A stretch of DNA of 61,174 bases, from positions 1-61,174 of the forward strand of contig LXYH01000060.1 in assembly GCA_001650895.1 (NCBI GenBank). The letters are read 5' to 3'. The notes under the pieces were generated by a model. The model saw nothing but the letters and a program-made list of their open reading frames with translations, did no database searches and was not told the origin of the DNA. Positions within the stretch are counted from its first letter, which is position 1; the number at the start of each line of letters is the position of its first letter. Shown piece after piece: positions 8,120-17,518 of the stretch. A program made the position numbers and the translations under genes. The stretch is from Rhodobacteraceae bacterium EhC02. Its GTDB lineage: Bacteria; Pseudomonadota; Alphaproteobacteria; Rhodobacterales; Rhodobacteraceae.

Positions 8120-10413
8120 ACCTTGCCCACCTGTTCGGCGCCACGCTCGGCCAGCCGCATCGCCTGATCCCGCCCGGACAGGTAGGGCAATGGCCAATGC
8201 GCCTGCGTGTCGCCCAGAGCCACACCGGCATGCAGCGTCCAGTAGGGATCGGCCAGATGCGGCCGTGCAAGGCACACCAGGTCGGCCCGTCCTGCCATCA
8301 GGATCGAATTGACGTGATCGGGTTCATAGATATTGCCCACCGCCATGGTCGCCAGACCCGCCTCGTTGCGGATGCGGTCGCTGAAGGGGGTCTGGAACAT
8401 GCGCCCGTAGACCGGCCGCGCCTGCGTTGATGTCTGGCCCGCCGACACGTCGATGATGTCGGCCCCCGCCGCATGGAACATGCGCGCGATCTCGACCGCC
8501 TCGGCCGGGGTCACGCCATCGTCGCCCGCCCAGTCATTGGCGGAAATCCGGACCGACATCGGCTTGCCCGCCGGCCAGGCCGCCCGCATCGCGCCAAACA
8601 CCTCCAAGGGCCAGCGCATCCGGTTTTCCAGGCTCCCGCCGTATTCATCCACCCGACGGTTGGACAAGGGCGAGATGAAGGACGACACAAGGTACCCATG
8701 CGCCGCGTGCAGTTCGATCATGTCGAACCCCGCGCGATCCGCCATCTGCGCGGCCGCCACGAATTCCGCCGTCACCCGGTCCATGTCGGCGCGGGTCATC
8801 TCACGCGGCACGGCGTTGTCCTTGCTCCATGGAATGGCCGAGGCCGAGATCAGATCCCAATTGCCTGTCGCCAGCGGCGCATCCATCTTTTCCCAGCCAA
8901 GCTGCGTTGATCCCTTGCGCCCCGCATGGCCGATCTGGCAGCAGATCTTCGCTTGCGTCTCGGCATGGGTGAAATCCACCAACCGCCGCCAGGCAGCCTC
9001 ATGCGCGGGCGCATAGAGGCCCGGACAGCCCGGCGTGATCCGGCCATCAGCCGACACGCAGGTCATTTCCGTGTAGACCAGCCCCGCGCCGCCCTTGGCG
9101 CGTTCGGCGTAATGCACGAAATGCCAATCGGTCGGGCAGCCATCCACCGCCTTGTATTGCGCCATCGGTGACACCACGATCCGGTTGACCAAGTCCATGT
9201 CGCGCAACCGGAACGGCGCGAACATCGGCGCGCGCAGCGGTGCATCGGCGGGCACACCCGCCTGCGTCTGGAACCAGCGTTCCGCCGAGGCCAGCCATTC
9301 CGGGTCCCGCAGGCGCAGGTTCTCGTGGCTGATCCGCTGGCTGCGCGTCAGCAGCGAGTAGTTGAACTGCACCGGATCAAGATCCAGATACCGCTCCACC
9401 TCCTCGAACCATTCCAGCGAATTGCGCGCCGCCGATTGCAGGCGCAGCACGTCCAGCCGCCGCTCGTCCTGATATTTGACGAAAGCCTGTTCCAGCGTGG
9501 GTTCGGTATCCAGATAGGTCGCCAGCGCGATCGCGCTGTCCAGCGCCAACCGCGACCCCGACCCGATCGAAAAATGCGCCGTCGCGGCGGCATCCCCCAT
9601 CAGCACCACGTTCTGATGGTGCCAGTGCGCGCAATTCACGCGCGGGAAGTTGATCCAGACAGCCGATCCCCGCAGATGATTGGCATTCGACATCAGGTCA
9701 TGCCCGCCCAGATGCCCCTCGAATATCTTGCGGCATGTTTCGACCGTTTCTTCCTTGGTCATCTCGGCAAAGCCCCAGGCATCCCATGTTGCCTGCGTGC
9801 ATTCCACGATGAAGGTCGCGGTCTTGTCGTCGAACTGATAGGCATGGGCCCAGACCCAGCCATGCTGCGTCTTTTCGAAGATAAAGGTGAACGCATCGTC
9901 GAATTTCTGATGCGTGCCCAGCCAGATGAACTTGCACAGGCGGGTGTCCACATCCGGCTTGAAATGCTCCGCCCACTGGCTGCGCACGCGGCTGTTCAAC
10001 CCGTCCGCCGCCACCACCAGATCGTATCGGCTTGCGTAATCCTCGACCGGGCCCACCTCGGTTTCGAACTGCAGGTCGACACCCAGCTCCGCCGCGCGTT
10101 CCTGCATGATCGTCAGCAGCTTCATCCGCCCGATCCCGGCAAAGCCATGCCCGCCCGACACGGTGCGATGCCCGTCATGCACCACGGCGATATCGTCCCA
10201 ATAGGCGAAATTCCTGCGGATCGTGGCCGCGCTGACCGGGTCATTGGCTTCAAGGTTCTGAAGCGCATCGTCAGACAGGACCACACCCCAGCCGAAGGTA
10301 TCATTCGGGCGATTCCGTTCGAACACGGTGATCTGCGCGTCAGGCTGGCGCAGTTTCATCGAGATGGCGAAATAGAGCCCTGCCGGACCGCCCCCAAGAC
10401 ATGCAATGTTCAT
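8116..10413 (-). CDS. Two-domain 2-aminobenzoyl-CoA monooxygenase/reductase-type flavoprotein (salicylyl-CoA 5-hydroxylase/oxidoreductase family)
   Basis: A 765-residue fusion. Residues 1 to about 385 are a flavin aromatic hydroxylase: the FAD motif GGGPAG is at 7-12, and a second FAD motif [14 protein letters not shown] begins at about residue 273. Residues from about 393 to the end are an Old Yellow Enzyme barrel ([20 protein letters not shown], then [12 protein letters not shown] and [12 protein letters not shown]). This architecture is that of 2-aminobenzoyl-CoA monooxygenase/reductase, which hydroxylates and then reduces the ring of anthraniloyl-CoA. The ATG (10411-10413) follows a GGAGG site. 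It is first in the operon, downstream of the dyad at 10460-10502. Action on salicylyl-CoA is the main alternative. Confidence 0.9.
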   Translation of the reverse strand: MNIACLGGGPAGLYFAISMKLRQPDAQITVFERNRPNDTFGWGVVLSDDALQNLEANDPVSAATIRRNFAYWDDIAVVHDGHRTVSGGHGFAGIGRMKLLTIMQERAAELGVDLQFETEVGPVEDYASRYDLVVAADGLNSRVRSQWAEHFKPDVDTRLCKFIWLGTHQKFDDAFTFIFEKTQHGWVWAHAYQFDDKTATFIVECTQATWDAWGFAEMTKEETVETCRKIFEGHLGGHDLMSNANHLRGSAVWINFPRVNCAHWHHQNVVLMGDAAATAHFSIGSGSRLALDSAIALATYLDTEPTLEQAFVKYQDERRLDVLRLQSAARNSLEWFEEVERYLDLDPVQFNYSLLTRSQRISHENLRLRDPEWLASAERWFQTQAGVPADAPLRAPMFAPFRLRDMDLVNRIVVSPMAQYKAVDGCPTDWHFVHYAERAKGGAGLVYTEMTCVSADGRITPGCPGLYAPAHEAAWRRLVDFTHAETQAKICCQIGHAGRKGSTQLGWEKMDAPLATGNWDLISASAIPWSKDNAVPREMTRADMDRVTAEFVAAAQMADRAGFDMIELHAAHGYLVSSFISPLSNRRVDEYGGSLENRMRWPLEVFGAMRAAWPAGKPMSVRISANDWAGDDGVTPAEAVEIARMFHAAGADIIDVSAGQTSTQARPVYGRMFQTPFSDRIRNEAGLATMAVGNIYEPDHVNSILMAGRADLVCLARPHLADPYWTLHAGVALGDTQAHWPLPYLSGRDQAMRLAERGAEQVGKV

Positions 10414-10813
10414 GCCGCGCCTCCTTCGATGATGTCACGGGCAAAGCCTATCGGGGCTGAAATATATTTCAAGCCTAAATGTTTTAGGTTTGAAATATAT
10501 TTGCCGCAAACAGGGCAGGCATCCGATGAGCCCGCAGCCATCCGTCCTGATGGGAAAGGCACAAGCTTACGCTGCGTCAAGCATGCCACAACCGCATGAA
10601 AATCGCCGGCCAACCTATTGTTTGGTCCGGCCGGTGGCCCAAATAAGGGCCAGCGCGCATTCGATGCCAGTTTTTGAAGTGAATCTGCCGGTTTGGGGGG
10701 CTCCCTGCACCGGACAAGGCGAAACCGTGTTGCACACCGGGTTTCAACCTCTTTAAAACGGCGCAACCGCATTGCCGCCAACGGTATGACAGGTCGACCA
10801 GGGAGCCCAACAC
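10414..10813. other. Divergent intergenic region between the aromatic operon and the mrp operon
   Basis: About 400 bases with no convincing gene. The left part holds the AT-rich dyad described separately and must carry the minus-strand promoter for the aromatic operon. Around 10605-10640 there is an imperfect inverted repeat built on CCGGCC/GGCCGG. The right part ends in a GGGAG ribosome-binding site before the GTG start of mrpA. No other element was recognised. Confidence 0.6.
10460..10502. promoter_or_regulatory. Large palindromic operator candidate upstream of the aromatic-CoA operon
   Basis: Two 20-base arms (10460-10479 and 10483-10502) match in inverted orientation at 19 of 20 positions around a 3-base centre. 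Each arm contains the smaller palindrome GAAATATATTTC next to a TTTAGG(C/T)TTG half-site. It is strikingly AT-rich for its surroundings and lies 47 bases upstream of the first start codon of the operon, where it could block a promoter. The MarR protein of the same operon is the natural candidate ligand; this is inferred. Confidence 0.7.
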
Positions 10814-13672
10814 GTGTCTTTGATCCTCATCGCTGCCCTTCCGTTCCTCGGCGCGCTTCTGCCCGGCCTGATGATCCGTTCCGGGCGGACAGCCTGCGCC
10901 TGGGCCACGGCCTCGGTCACGCTGACCGCGCTGATCGGCCTGCTGGTCCACGCGCCCGCCGTGATGCGCGGCGAGGTGATCCAGTACCAGCTGGAATGGA
11001 TGCCGCTGCTGGGGCTGAACGCGAACTTCTTTCTGGACGGTCTGGGCCTGCTGTTTGCCGGGCTGATCCTTGGCATCGGGCTTCTGATCATCATCTATGC
11101 GCGGTTCTACCTGTCGCGGCAGGACCCGATGGGGCAGTTCTACACCTATCTGCTGCTGTTTCAGGGTGCGATGGTGGGCATCGTTCTGTCTGACAACGTG
11201 CTGATGTTGCTGATCTTCTGGGAACTGACCTCTCTGTCGTCCTTCCTGCTGATCGGCTACTGGAAACACCTGCCCGAAGGGCGGCAGGGGGCGCGCATGG
11301 CGCTGGCCGTGACCGGCATGGGTGGCCTGGCGCTGATCGGGGGCATGCTGATCCTGGGCAATATCGTGGGCAGCTACGACCTGACCGTGATCCTGCAAAA
11401 CAAGGAATTGATCCAGGCAAGCCCCCTTTACCTGCCCGCGCTGATCCTGATCCTGCTGGGCTGCTTTACCAAATCCGCGCAATTCCCCTTCCATTTCTGG
11501 CTGCCGCACGCGATGGCGGCCCCCACGCCCGTGTCGGCCTACCTGCATTCGGCCACGATGGTGAAGGCGGGGCTGTTCCTGATGGCGCGGCTCTGGCCGG
11601 TGCTGGCGGGCACGCCCGAATGGTTCTACATCGTGGCCACCACGGGCCTGATCACCATGGTGCTTGGCGCGGTGATTGCGCTGTTCAAGGATGACCTCAA
11701 GGCGCTTCTGGCGTTTTCCACGGTCTCGCACCTGGGTCTGATCACGATGCTGCTGGGCTTCGGCACGCCTTTCGCAGCTGTTGTCGCGGTGTTCCACATC
11801 ATCAACCATGCCACCTTCAAGGCCGCCCTTTTCATGAGCGCGGGCATCGTCGATCACGAGACCCATACCCGCGACATCAAGCGTCTTGGCGGATTGCGCC
11901 ACCTGATGCCCGTGACATTTACGATCGTGATGGTGGCGGGCCTGTCGATGGCCGGTATCCCGCTGTTCAACGGCTTCCTGTCCAAGGAAATGATGCTGGA
12001 CGCGGCCACCGAGGCGGCGTGGAACGGCAACCACTGGCTGGTGCCTGCGCTGGCGACGCTGGGCGCGCTTTTCTCGGTCGCCTATTCGTTCCGCCTGATC
12101 GTGCACACCTTCCTTGGCCCCAAGCGCGACGATTATCCGGCCAAGCCGCATGATCCCGGTTTCGGCATGTGGGCGCCGCCTGCGCTGCTGGCCGTGCTGG
12201 TCGTGCTGATCGGCATCATGCCTGCGCTGATGGTGGGCCCCCTGGTGGCCACCGCATCCGGGGCCGTGATCGGGGGCGATCTGCCCTATTACTCGCTCAA
12301 GATCTGGCACGGCGTAAACGCGGCACTCTTCATGTCCATCGCAGCCGTCGTGGGCGGCCTCGTCCTGCTGGCGATGCACCGGCCGCTGGATGCCGCCTGG
12401 ATCCGCGCGCGCCGCCCCGAGGCCAAGGCGATCTTCGACGCGCTGATGCGCGCCGTGACCGGCGCGGCCAACGCGCTGACAGATGGCCTGCACAACGGCG
12501 CGATGACACGCTATGCCGCCGTCTTCACGCTGGCCGTGATCGCTGCGGGCAGCGCGGCCTGGTTCGGCGGCACCAATCCCGCCCCCGCGCGCGAGGCTCT
12601 GGCCATCGGCCCGGTCCCCCTGATCGGGTGGATCCTGCTGATGGTGGCAACGGTCTGCATGGTGGCCTACCACCGCAACCGCCTGTTGTCGCTTGTGCTG
12701 ATGGGGATCGTGGGCCTGATCGTGTCGGTAGCCTTCGCCTACATGTCCGCCCCCGACCTTGCGCTGACGCAGATCTCGGTCGAGGTGGTGACGATCATCC
12801 TGCTGCTGCTGGCGCTGAACTTCCTGCCCAAGCATTCCCCCGTCGAAAGCAGCAACGCGCGGCGGTTCCGCGACGGCACCATCGCCGTGCTGGGCGGTCT
12901 TGCGGTGGGTGGCCTGTCGCTGGCCATGCTGCTGTCGGATTTCTCGCAGGAAAGCATCTCGGCCTTCCATCTGGCCAACTCCAAGCCCGGCGGGGGCGGC
13001 ACCAATGTGGTCAACGTGATCCTGGTGGACTTCCGCGGCTTCGATACCTTCGGCGAGATCATCGTGCTGGGCATCGCCGCCCTTGTCATCTTCGCGATGA
13101 CGGAATCGGTGCTGGGCAGCCCCGTGGGTGCCTGGCTGAAGCAGCGCCCGATCAACCCGCTGGAGGCCGGTGACCGTCACCCGCTGATGATGGTGGTGGC
13201 CACCCGCGTGATGATGCCCATCGCCCTGATGGTCGGTGTCTTCATCTTCCTGCGCGGCCATAACGAACCGGGCGGCGGGTTCATCGCCGGTCTGATCGTG
13301 GCGATCGCGCTGGTGATGCAGTACATGGCCAGCGGCTTTGACTGGGCCACGGCGCGCCAGCGCTATCCCTATCACATGATCATCGCGCTGGGGGTCTTTG
13401 CCGCCGCCTTCACCGGGATCGGTTCCTGGTTTGCGGACCGGCCATTCCTGACCAGCAACTACGGCTATTTCCAGATCCCGCCGATGGGCGAGTTCGAACT
13501 GGCAACCGCCATGGCCTTCGACGTGGGCGTGTTCCTCTGCGTCGTGGGCGCGGTGATGCTGGGGCTGGAAAGCCTGTCGCGCTTTGCCCACCGGGCCGGT
13601 GACCGGCCCAGCCCCTACCCCATGGATATCGACCCCTCGCGGGATCTGCCGCAGGAGGCGAAGGACGCGTAA
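10814..13672 (+). CDS. mrpA: Mrp-type Na+(K+)/H+ antiporter subunit A fused to subunit B (PhaAB type)
   Basis: A 952-residue polytopic membrane protein related to NuoL. The proton-translocating core motifs are present (HSATMVKAGLFLMARLWPVL, and ALLAFSTVSHLGLITMLLGF). The C-terminal part beginning around HPLMMVVATRVMMPIALMVG is the MnhB/MrpB domain with EPGGGFIAGL, so A and B are fused as in rhizobial PhaAB. It starts with GTG at 10814, nine bases after GGGAG. It is first in a six-gene operon for secondary cation/proton exchange (sodium or potassium tolerance, pH homeostasis). The next gene overlaps by one base (TAATG). Cation specificity cannot be read from sequence. Confidence 0.95.
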   Translation: MSLILIAALPFLGALLPGLMIRSGRTACAWATASVTLTALIGLLVHAPAVMRGEVIQYQLEWMPLLGLNANFFLDGLGLLFAGLILGIGLLIIIYARFYLSRQDPMGQFYTYLLLFQGAMVGIVLSDNVLMLLIFWELTSLSSFLLIGYWKHLPEGRQGARMALAVTGMGGLALIGGMLILGNIVGSYDLTVILQNKELIQASPLYLPALILILLGCFTKSAQFPFHFWLPHAMAAPTPVSAYLHSATMVKAGLFLMARLWPVLAGTPEWFYIVATTGLITMVLGAVIALFKDDLKALLAFSTVSHLGLITMLLGFGTPFAAVVAVFHIINHATFKAALFMSAGIVDHETHTRDIKRLGGLRHLMPVTFTIVMVAGLSMAGIPLFNGFLSKEMMLDAATEAAWNGNHWLVPALATLGALFSVAYSFRLIVHTFLGPKRDDYPAKPHDPGFGMWAPPALLAVLVVLIGIMPALMVGPLVATASGAVIGGDLPYYSLKIWHGVNAALFMSIAAVVGGLVLLAMHRPLDAAWIRARRPEAKAIFDALMRAVTGAANALTDGLHNGAMTRYAAVFTLAVIAAGSAAWFGGTNPAPAREALAIGPVPLIGWILLMVATVCMVAYHRNRLLSLVLMGIVGLIVSVAFAYMSAPDLALTQISVEVVTIILLLLALNFLPKHSPVESSNARRFRDGTIAVLGGLAVGGLSLAMLLSDFSQESISAFHLANSKPGGGGTNVVNVILVDFRGFDTFGEIIVLGIAALVIFAMTESVLGSPVGAWLKQRPINPLEAGDRHPLMMVVATRVMMPIALMVGVFIFLRGHNEPGGGFIAGLIVAIALVMQYMASGFDWATARQRYPYHMIIALGVFAAAFTGIGSWFADRPFLTSNYGYFQIPPMGEFELATAMAFDVGVFLCVVGAVMLGLESLSRFAHRAGDRPSPYPMDIDPSRDLPQEAKDA

Positions 13673-14025
13673 TGGAATACCTTCTTGCAAGTGCGATCGG
13701 CGCCATGACCGCCGCCGGGATCTACCTGCTGCTGCGGCAGCGCACCTTTCCGGTGATCCTTGGAATCTCGATGCTGACCTATGCGGTGAACCTGTTCCTC
13801 TTCGCCTCGGGGCGGATTGCGATCAACCTGCCGCCGGTGCTGCTGAACAAGACGCCCACCTATACGGATCCGCTGCCGCAGGCGCTGGTGCTGACCGCGA
13901 TCGTGATCTCCTTCGGGATGACGGCGGTGGTGGTGCTGATGGGCCTGGGCGCCTACCTGTCCGCCCGCACCGATCATGTGAACCTGAATGAAGGCCAGGA
14001 CGACAACGCGGAGGCGGGCAAATGA
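13672..14025 (+). CDS. mrpC: Mrp antiporter subunit C (NuoK-like)
   Basis: A 117-residue membrane protein with three hydrophobic segments, related to NuoK. It starts MEYLLASAIGAMTAAGIYLL and contains LGISMLTYAVNLFLFASGRI. The conserved ending DPLPQALVLTAIVISFGMTA is typical of MrpC. It overlaps mrpA by one base and mrpD by four bases, fitting stoichiometric synthesis of the antiporter complex in the inner membrane. The short acidic tail rich in Glu/Asp/Asn is less conserved. No oddities seen. Confidence 0.95.
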   Translation: MEYLLASAIGAMTAAGIYLLLRQRTFPVILGISMLTYAVNLFLFASGRIAINLPPVLLNKTPTYTDPLPQALVLTAIVISFGMTAVVVLMGLGAYLSARTDHVNLNEGQDDNAEAGK

Positions 14026-15590
14026 ACCACTGGATCATCGCCCCCGTCCTTCTGCCTGCGTTGATCGCGGCCGTCATCATCCTGGCCGCGCGCTACCAGG
14101 TCGCGCTGCAGCGCGTCTTTTCGGTCGCCTCGACCCTAGGACTGCTGGGCATCTCGACCGGCCTGCTGATCGAAAGCATGAGCGGCCGGATCGGTGTCTA
14201 CGAGCTGGGCAACTGGCCCGCACCCTTCGGTATCGTGCTGGTGCTGGACCGCCTATCGGCCACGATGATCACCCTGACCTCGGCCCTGGCCGTGGCGGTG
14301 GTGCTTTACGCCATCGGGTCCGGCTGGGACAAGCGCGGCCATCATTTCCATGCGCTGTTCCAGTTCCAGCTGATGGGCATCCTGGGCGCTTTCCTGACCG
14401 GCGACGCCTTCAACCTCTTTGTGTTCTTCGAAGTGCTGCTGATCGCCTCCTACGGGCTGATGATCCACGGCGGCGGCGCGGTACGGCTGCGCGCGGGCGT
14501 GCAATACGTGCTTTATAACCTGCTGGGATCGACCCTGTTCCTGTTTGCGCTTGGCACGATCTACGCGGTGACCGGCACGCTGAACATGGCGGACCTTGCG
14601 CTGCGGGTGGCAGAGCTGCCTGCGGATGACACCGCGATGATCCGCGTGGCCGCGATCCTGTTGCTGCTGGTCTTCGCGGTCAAGGCTGCGCTGATCCCGT
14701 TGCATTTCTGGCTGCCCGCCACCTATGCCGAGGCGCCGGCCCCGATTGCCGCCCTTTTCGCCGTGATGACCAAGATCGGCGCCTATGCGATCATCCGCAT
14801 GTACACGCTGGTCTTCGGGCCGGATGTGATGGTCACCGCCGATATCATCGGCCCCTGGCTGATGCCCGCGGCCATCGTGACGCTGGTCATCGGCATGGTG
14901 GGCGTACTTGGCGCCACCCATCTGGGCCGGCTGGCCGCCTTCGCCGCCGTGGGCTCCATGGGTACGCTGCTGATTGCCGTTGCGCTGTTCACGCCGCAGG
15001 CGACCACGGCAGCGCTATATTACATGATCCATTCCACCCTGGCCGGTGCAGCCCTGTTCCTTGTCGTCGACATGGTGCGCGCACGCCGCCAGTCCGAGGA
15101 TGACGCCATCGCCTCGCGCCCCGCCATCGCGCAAAACGGGCTGATCGCGGCCTATTTCTTTGCAACGGCCATCGCCATGGCGGGGATGCCGCCGCTGTCG
15201 GGCTTCCTGGGCAAGCTGCTGGTGATGGACGCGGTGCGGGCGCATGACCTGGTCTGGGTCATCTGGGCCGCGATCCTGATCGGATCGCTGATCGCGGTCG
15301 TGGGCTTTGCCCGCGCGGGCAGCATGGTGTTCTGGAAGGTGGAAACCCAGCCCGAGGACGCAACACCCGACGCCGGACCGGGCACCCCGCCTGCCGCCCT
15401 GCCCTTCGTGGCGACCGGTTCCCTTGTCGCGGGCATCGTGGCACTGACCGTCTTTGCCGGGCCCGTGACGGCCTTCCTGTCGGACACATCGGCGCAGATC
15501 TTCGACCGCCAGTCCTATATCGCGGCCGTCATGGAAACGCCCCGCGCCATCGAAGCTGAAAACCTGCCTCTGGAGGGGACGAAGAAATGA
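14022..15590 (+). CDS. mrpD: Mrp antiporter subunit D (NuoN/NuoM-like)
   Basis: A 522-residue polytopic membrane protein homologous to the proton-pumping subunits of complex I. Diagnostic segments are GDAFNLFVFFEVLLIASYGL (glutamate of the ion path) and VKAALIPLHFWLPATYAEAP (lysine of the ion path), followed by AVMTKIGAYAIIRMYTL. It has about 14 hydrophobic stretches and the usual length. The ATG lies in an ATGA overlap with mrpC, and its own stop overlaps mrpE the same way. With MrpA it forms the ion-translocating core of the antiporter. Confidence 0.95.
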   Translation: MNHWIIAPVLLPALIAAVIILAARYQVALQRVFSVASTLGLLGISTGLLIESMSGRIGVYELGNWPAPFGIVLVLDRLSATMITLTSALAVAVVLYAIGSGWDKRGHHFHALFQFQLMGILGAFLTGDAFNLFVFFEVLLIASYGLMIHGGGAVRLRAGVQYVLYNLLGSTLFLFALGTIYAVTGTLNMADLALRVAELPADDTAMIRVAAILLLLVFAVKAALIPLHFWLPATYAEAPAPIAALFAVMTKIGAYAIIRMYTLVFGPDVMVTADIIGPWLMPAAIVTLVIGMVGVLGATHLGRLAAFAAVGSMGTLLIAVALFTPQATTAALYYMIHSTLAGAALFLVVDMVRARRQSEDDAIASRPAIAQNGLIAAYFFATAIAMAGMPPLSGFLGKLLVMDAVRAHDLVWVIWAAILIGSLIAVVGFARAGSMVFWKVETQPEDATPDAGPGTPPAALPFVATGSLVAGIVALTVFAGPVTAFLSDTSAQIFDRQSYIAAVMETPRAIEAENLPLEGTKK

Positions 15591-16078
15591 TCGGACGCAT
15601 CCTTCCTCATCCTTTGCTGACCCTGACGCTGGTCGTGGTCTGGCAGATGCTAGTGAATTACGTATCGCTCGGCACGCTGGTTTTCGGCCTGATCCTTGGC
15701 ATCGTGATCCCGCTGATCACCGCGCCCTATTGGCCGGACCGCCCACGCCTGAAGAACCCCGCGATGATCGTCGAGTTCATCCTTGTCGTGCTGTGGGACA
15801 TCGTCGTGGCCAATATCGTCGTGGCCAAGACGATCCTGTTCACCCGCAACACCGCGATGCATCCCGCATGGGTCAGCATTCCGCTGGATCTGCGCACCCC
15901 CGAGGCGATCACCGTGCTGGCCGGAACCATCACCATGACCCCCGGCACCGTCAGCAGCGATGTGGCCGCCGATGGCCGCAGCCTGCTGGTGCATTGCCTT
16001 GACGCGCCCGACCCGGACGCCGTGCGCGACGAGATCAAGCAGCGCTACGAGCGTCGCCTGAAGGAGATTTTCGAATGA
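15587..16078 (+). CDS. mrpE: Mrp antiporter subunit E
   Basis: A 163-residue protein with two or three N-terminal membrane segments and a soluble C-terminal part. The conserved core includes LVLWDIVVANIVVAKTILF and the segment PEAITVLAGTITMTPGTVSS, diagnostic of MrpE/PhaE. It ends with a basic helix (EIKQRYERRLKEIFE). ATGA overlaps with both mrpD and mrpF show translational coupling. MrpE is required for full antiporter function in characterised systems, although it is not thought to carry the ion path. Confidence 0.94.
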   Translation: MIGRILPHPLLTLTLVVVWQMLVNYVSLGTLVFGLILGIVIPLITAPYWPDRPRLKNPAMIVEFILVVLWDIVVANIVVAKTILFTRNTAMHPAWVSIPLDLRTPEAITVLAGTITMTPGTVSSDVAADGRSLLVHCLDAPDPDAVRDEIKQRYERRLKEIFE

Positions 16079-16347
16079 TCCTGACCTATGCCCTGATCTT
16101 CACCACCGGCTGCTTCGCGCTGGCCCTCTTGATGAACCTCTGGCGGGTCGTCAGCGCACCCGGCGTGCCGGACCGCATCCTGGCGCTGGACACGATGGTG
16201 ATCAATTTCATCGCGATCCTTGTGCTTTACGGGATCATCGAAGGCACCGCCGTCTATTTCGAGGCCTCGATCCTGATCGCCATGGTCGGCTTCATCTCGA
16301 CCGTGGCCTATGCGCGCTTCATGCTGCGCGGCAACATCATCGAATGA
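16075..16347 (+). CDS. mrpF: Mrp antiporter subunit F
   Basis: A 90-residue small membrane protein with three predicted hydrophobic segments. It contains the MrpF signature APGVPDRILALDTMVINFIA, and ends with the membrane helix and short tail YARFMLRGNIIE. The start overlaps the mrpE stop by four bases; 13 bases separate its stop from mrpG. MrpF is a component of the inner-membrane antiporter complex and in some bacteria is linked to bile-salt or cholate efflux, which has no support here. Confidence 0.94.
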   Translation: MILTYALIFTTGCFALALLMNLWRVVSAPGVPDRILALDTMVINFIAILVLYGIIEGTAVYFEASILIAMVGFISTVAYARFMLRGNIIE

Positions 16348-16360
16348 CGGGGGATCGGAC

Positions 16361-16768
16361 ATGAGCACAGACATGGCACTCTGGCAGGAAATCGTCCTGG
16401 CGGTCTTTCTTGTGACCGCGGGCATCTTCGGGCTGGTGGGATCCTTCGGGCTGATCAAGCTGCCCGACCCGATGACGCGGCTGCATGCGCCCACCAAGGC
16501 AACCACGCTGGGTGTGGGCGGTGTGCTGATCGCATCGATGCTCTATTTCTTCTTTGCCAAGGGGCACCTGAGCTTTCACGAGCTGATGATCACGCTGTTC
16601 CTGTTCCTGACGGCGCCGATCACCGCGCATTTCCTGGCCAAGGCGAACCTACATACCAATGTCGCACGCGACGAGGTGCCACCACCCACTGGTGACCGTC
16701 CCTGGGCAGGCTTTGAAAGCGACGAGGCCCGGCGCATCGCCGAGGAACAGGCGTCGAAAGGCGCATGA
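16361..16768 (+). CDS. mrpG: Mrp antiporter subunit G
   Basis: A 135-residue protein with three membrane segments, starting MSTDMALWQEIVLAVFLVTA. The family motif GLIKLPDPMTRLHAPTKATT is present, followed by HFLAKANLHTN at the cytoplasmic end. The ATG at 16361 was preferred over an upstream in-frame codon because the latter adds 17 residues with no MrpG-like sequence and would overlap mrpF. The C-terminal tail after about residue 95 is hydrophilic and likely variable. The stop overlaps the following CbiX-like gene by four bases. Confidence 0.93.
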   Translation: MSTDMALWQEIVLAVFLVTAGIFGLVGSFGLIKLPDPMTRLHAPTKATTLGVGGVLIASMLYFFFAKGHLSFHELMITLFLFLTAPITAHFLAKANLHTNVARDEVPPPTGDRPWAGFESDEARRIAEEQASKGA

Positions 16769-17505
16769 CCGCAAAGGATCGCGCCTTGCGTCCGCGCGAC
16801 GCCCTGATCGTGGCGCATGGCGCGCCCGCCGATCCCGCACCGCAGGAGGTGGTCCTCAAGGCGCTGGCCACCGCCACGGCACATCACCTGCCAGAGGGCT
16901 GGCGCCTGCGCGGCGCGACCATGGCTGCCGAGGGGGCGCTTGAAGAGGCGCTTGCGGGGCTGTCCCAGCCGCTGATCTATCCGTTTTTCATGGCGGAAGG
17001 GTTTTTTACCGGCACCCTTCTGCCCCGACGTCTGACAGCGGCCGGGGTGACGGGCGCGGTGCAGACACCCCCTTTCGGCGTGGATCCCGCCTTGCCCGCC
17101 CTGATGGCGCGCGTCGCACTTGAGGCCGCACAGGCATCCGGGATCACCCCGGCCGACAGCGCGCTTCTGGTGGCTGCCCATGGCAGCAAGGTATCGCGCA
17201 CATCAGCCGACAGCACCCATGCGATGGTTGCGGCCTTGGGTCCGCTGACGGGTTTCGGGCGCATCCTTGCGGGGTTTGTCGAAGAGGCGCCATTCCTGGC
17301 AGATCAGGCCCGCAGCCTGGCGCACGGCATCTGCCTGCCCTTCTTCGCGCTGGAAGCCGGGCATGTGGTGGGTGACATCCCCGAGGCCATGGAAGAGGCC
17401 GGATTTGACGGCCCGATCCTGTCGCCCATCGGCCAGCACCCGGATGTTCCGGCCCTCATCGCCGCCGCATTGATGCGTGCGGCGGCGGAAAGACCCGCCG
17501 CCTGA
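16765..17505 (+). CDS. CbiX/SirB-like chelatase family protein
   Basis: A 246-residue soluble protein of the CbiX/sirohydrochlorin chelatase fold. It has two tandem half-domains: the first opens with DALIVAHGAPADPAPQEV, the second with SALLVAAHGSKVSRTSADST. Each carries an HG motif expected at the metal site. A third conserved stretch is FFALEAGHVVGDIPEAMEEA near the C-terminus. Family members insert cobalt or iron into sirohydrochlorin-type tetrapyrroles, but no tetrapyrrole genes lie nearby and the exact activity is unproven. It overlaps mrpG by four bases, an unusual association with a cation antiporter operon. Its stop faces matB convergently. Confidence 0.8.
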   Translation: MTAKDRALRPRDALIVAHGAPADPAPQEVVLKALATATAHHLPEGWRLRGATMAAEGALEEALAGLSQPLIYPFFMAEGFFTGTLLPRRLTAAGVTGAVQTPPFGVDPALPALMARVALEAAQASGITPADSALLVAAHGSKVSRTSADSTHAMVAALGPLTGFGRILAGFVEEAPFLADQARSLAHGICLPFFALEAGHVVGDIPEAMEEAGFDGPILSPIGQHPDVPALIAAALMRAAAERPAA

Positions 17506-17518
17506 GCCGGTTCAGGCG
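17499..17518. terminator. Hairpin spanning both convergent stop codons (cbiX-like and matB)
   Basis: CGCCTGA (17499-17505) and TCAGGCG (17512-17518) form a perfect 7-base stem with a 6-base loop. The stop codons of the two convergent genes are inside the stem. There is no clear T tract on either side, so intrinsic termination is uncertain. Confidence 0.35.

Noticed and set aside
10577-13690. Very long open frame antisense to mrpA (over 1000 codons)
   Set aside because: The translation is low-complexity (His/Gln/Asp/Arg-rich) and mirrors the codon positions of mrpA. It is a GC-bias shadow of a clearly conserved gene.
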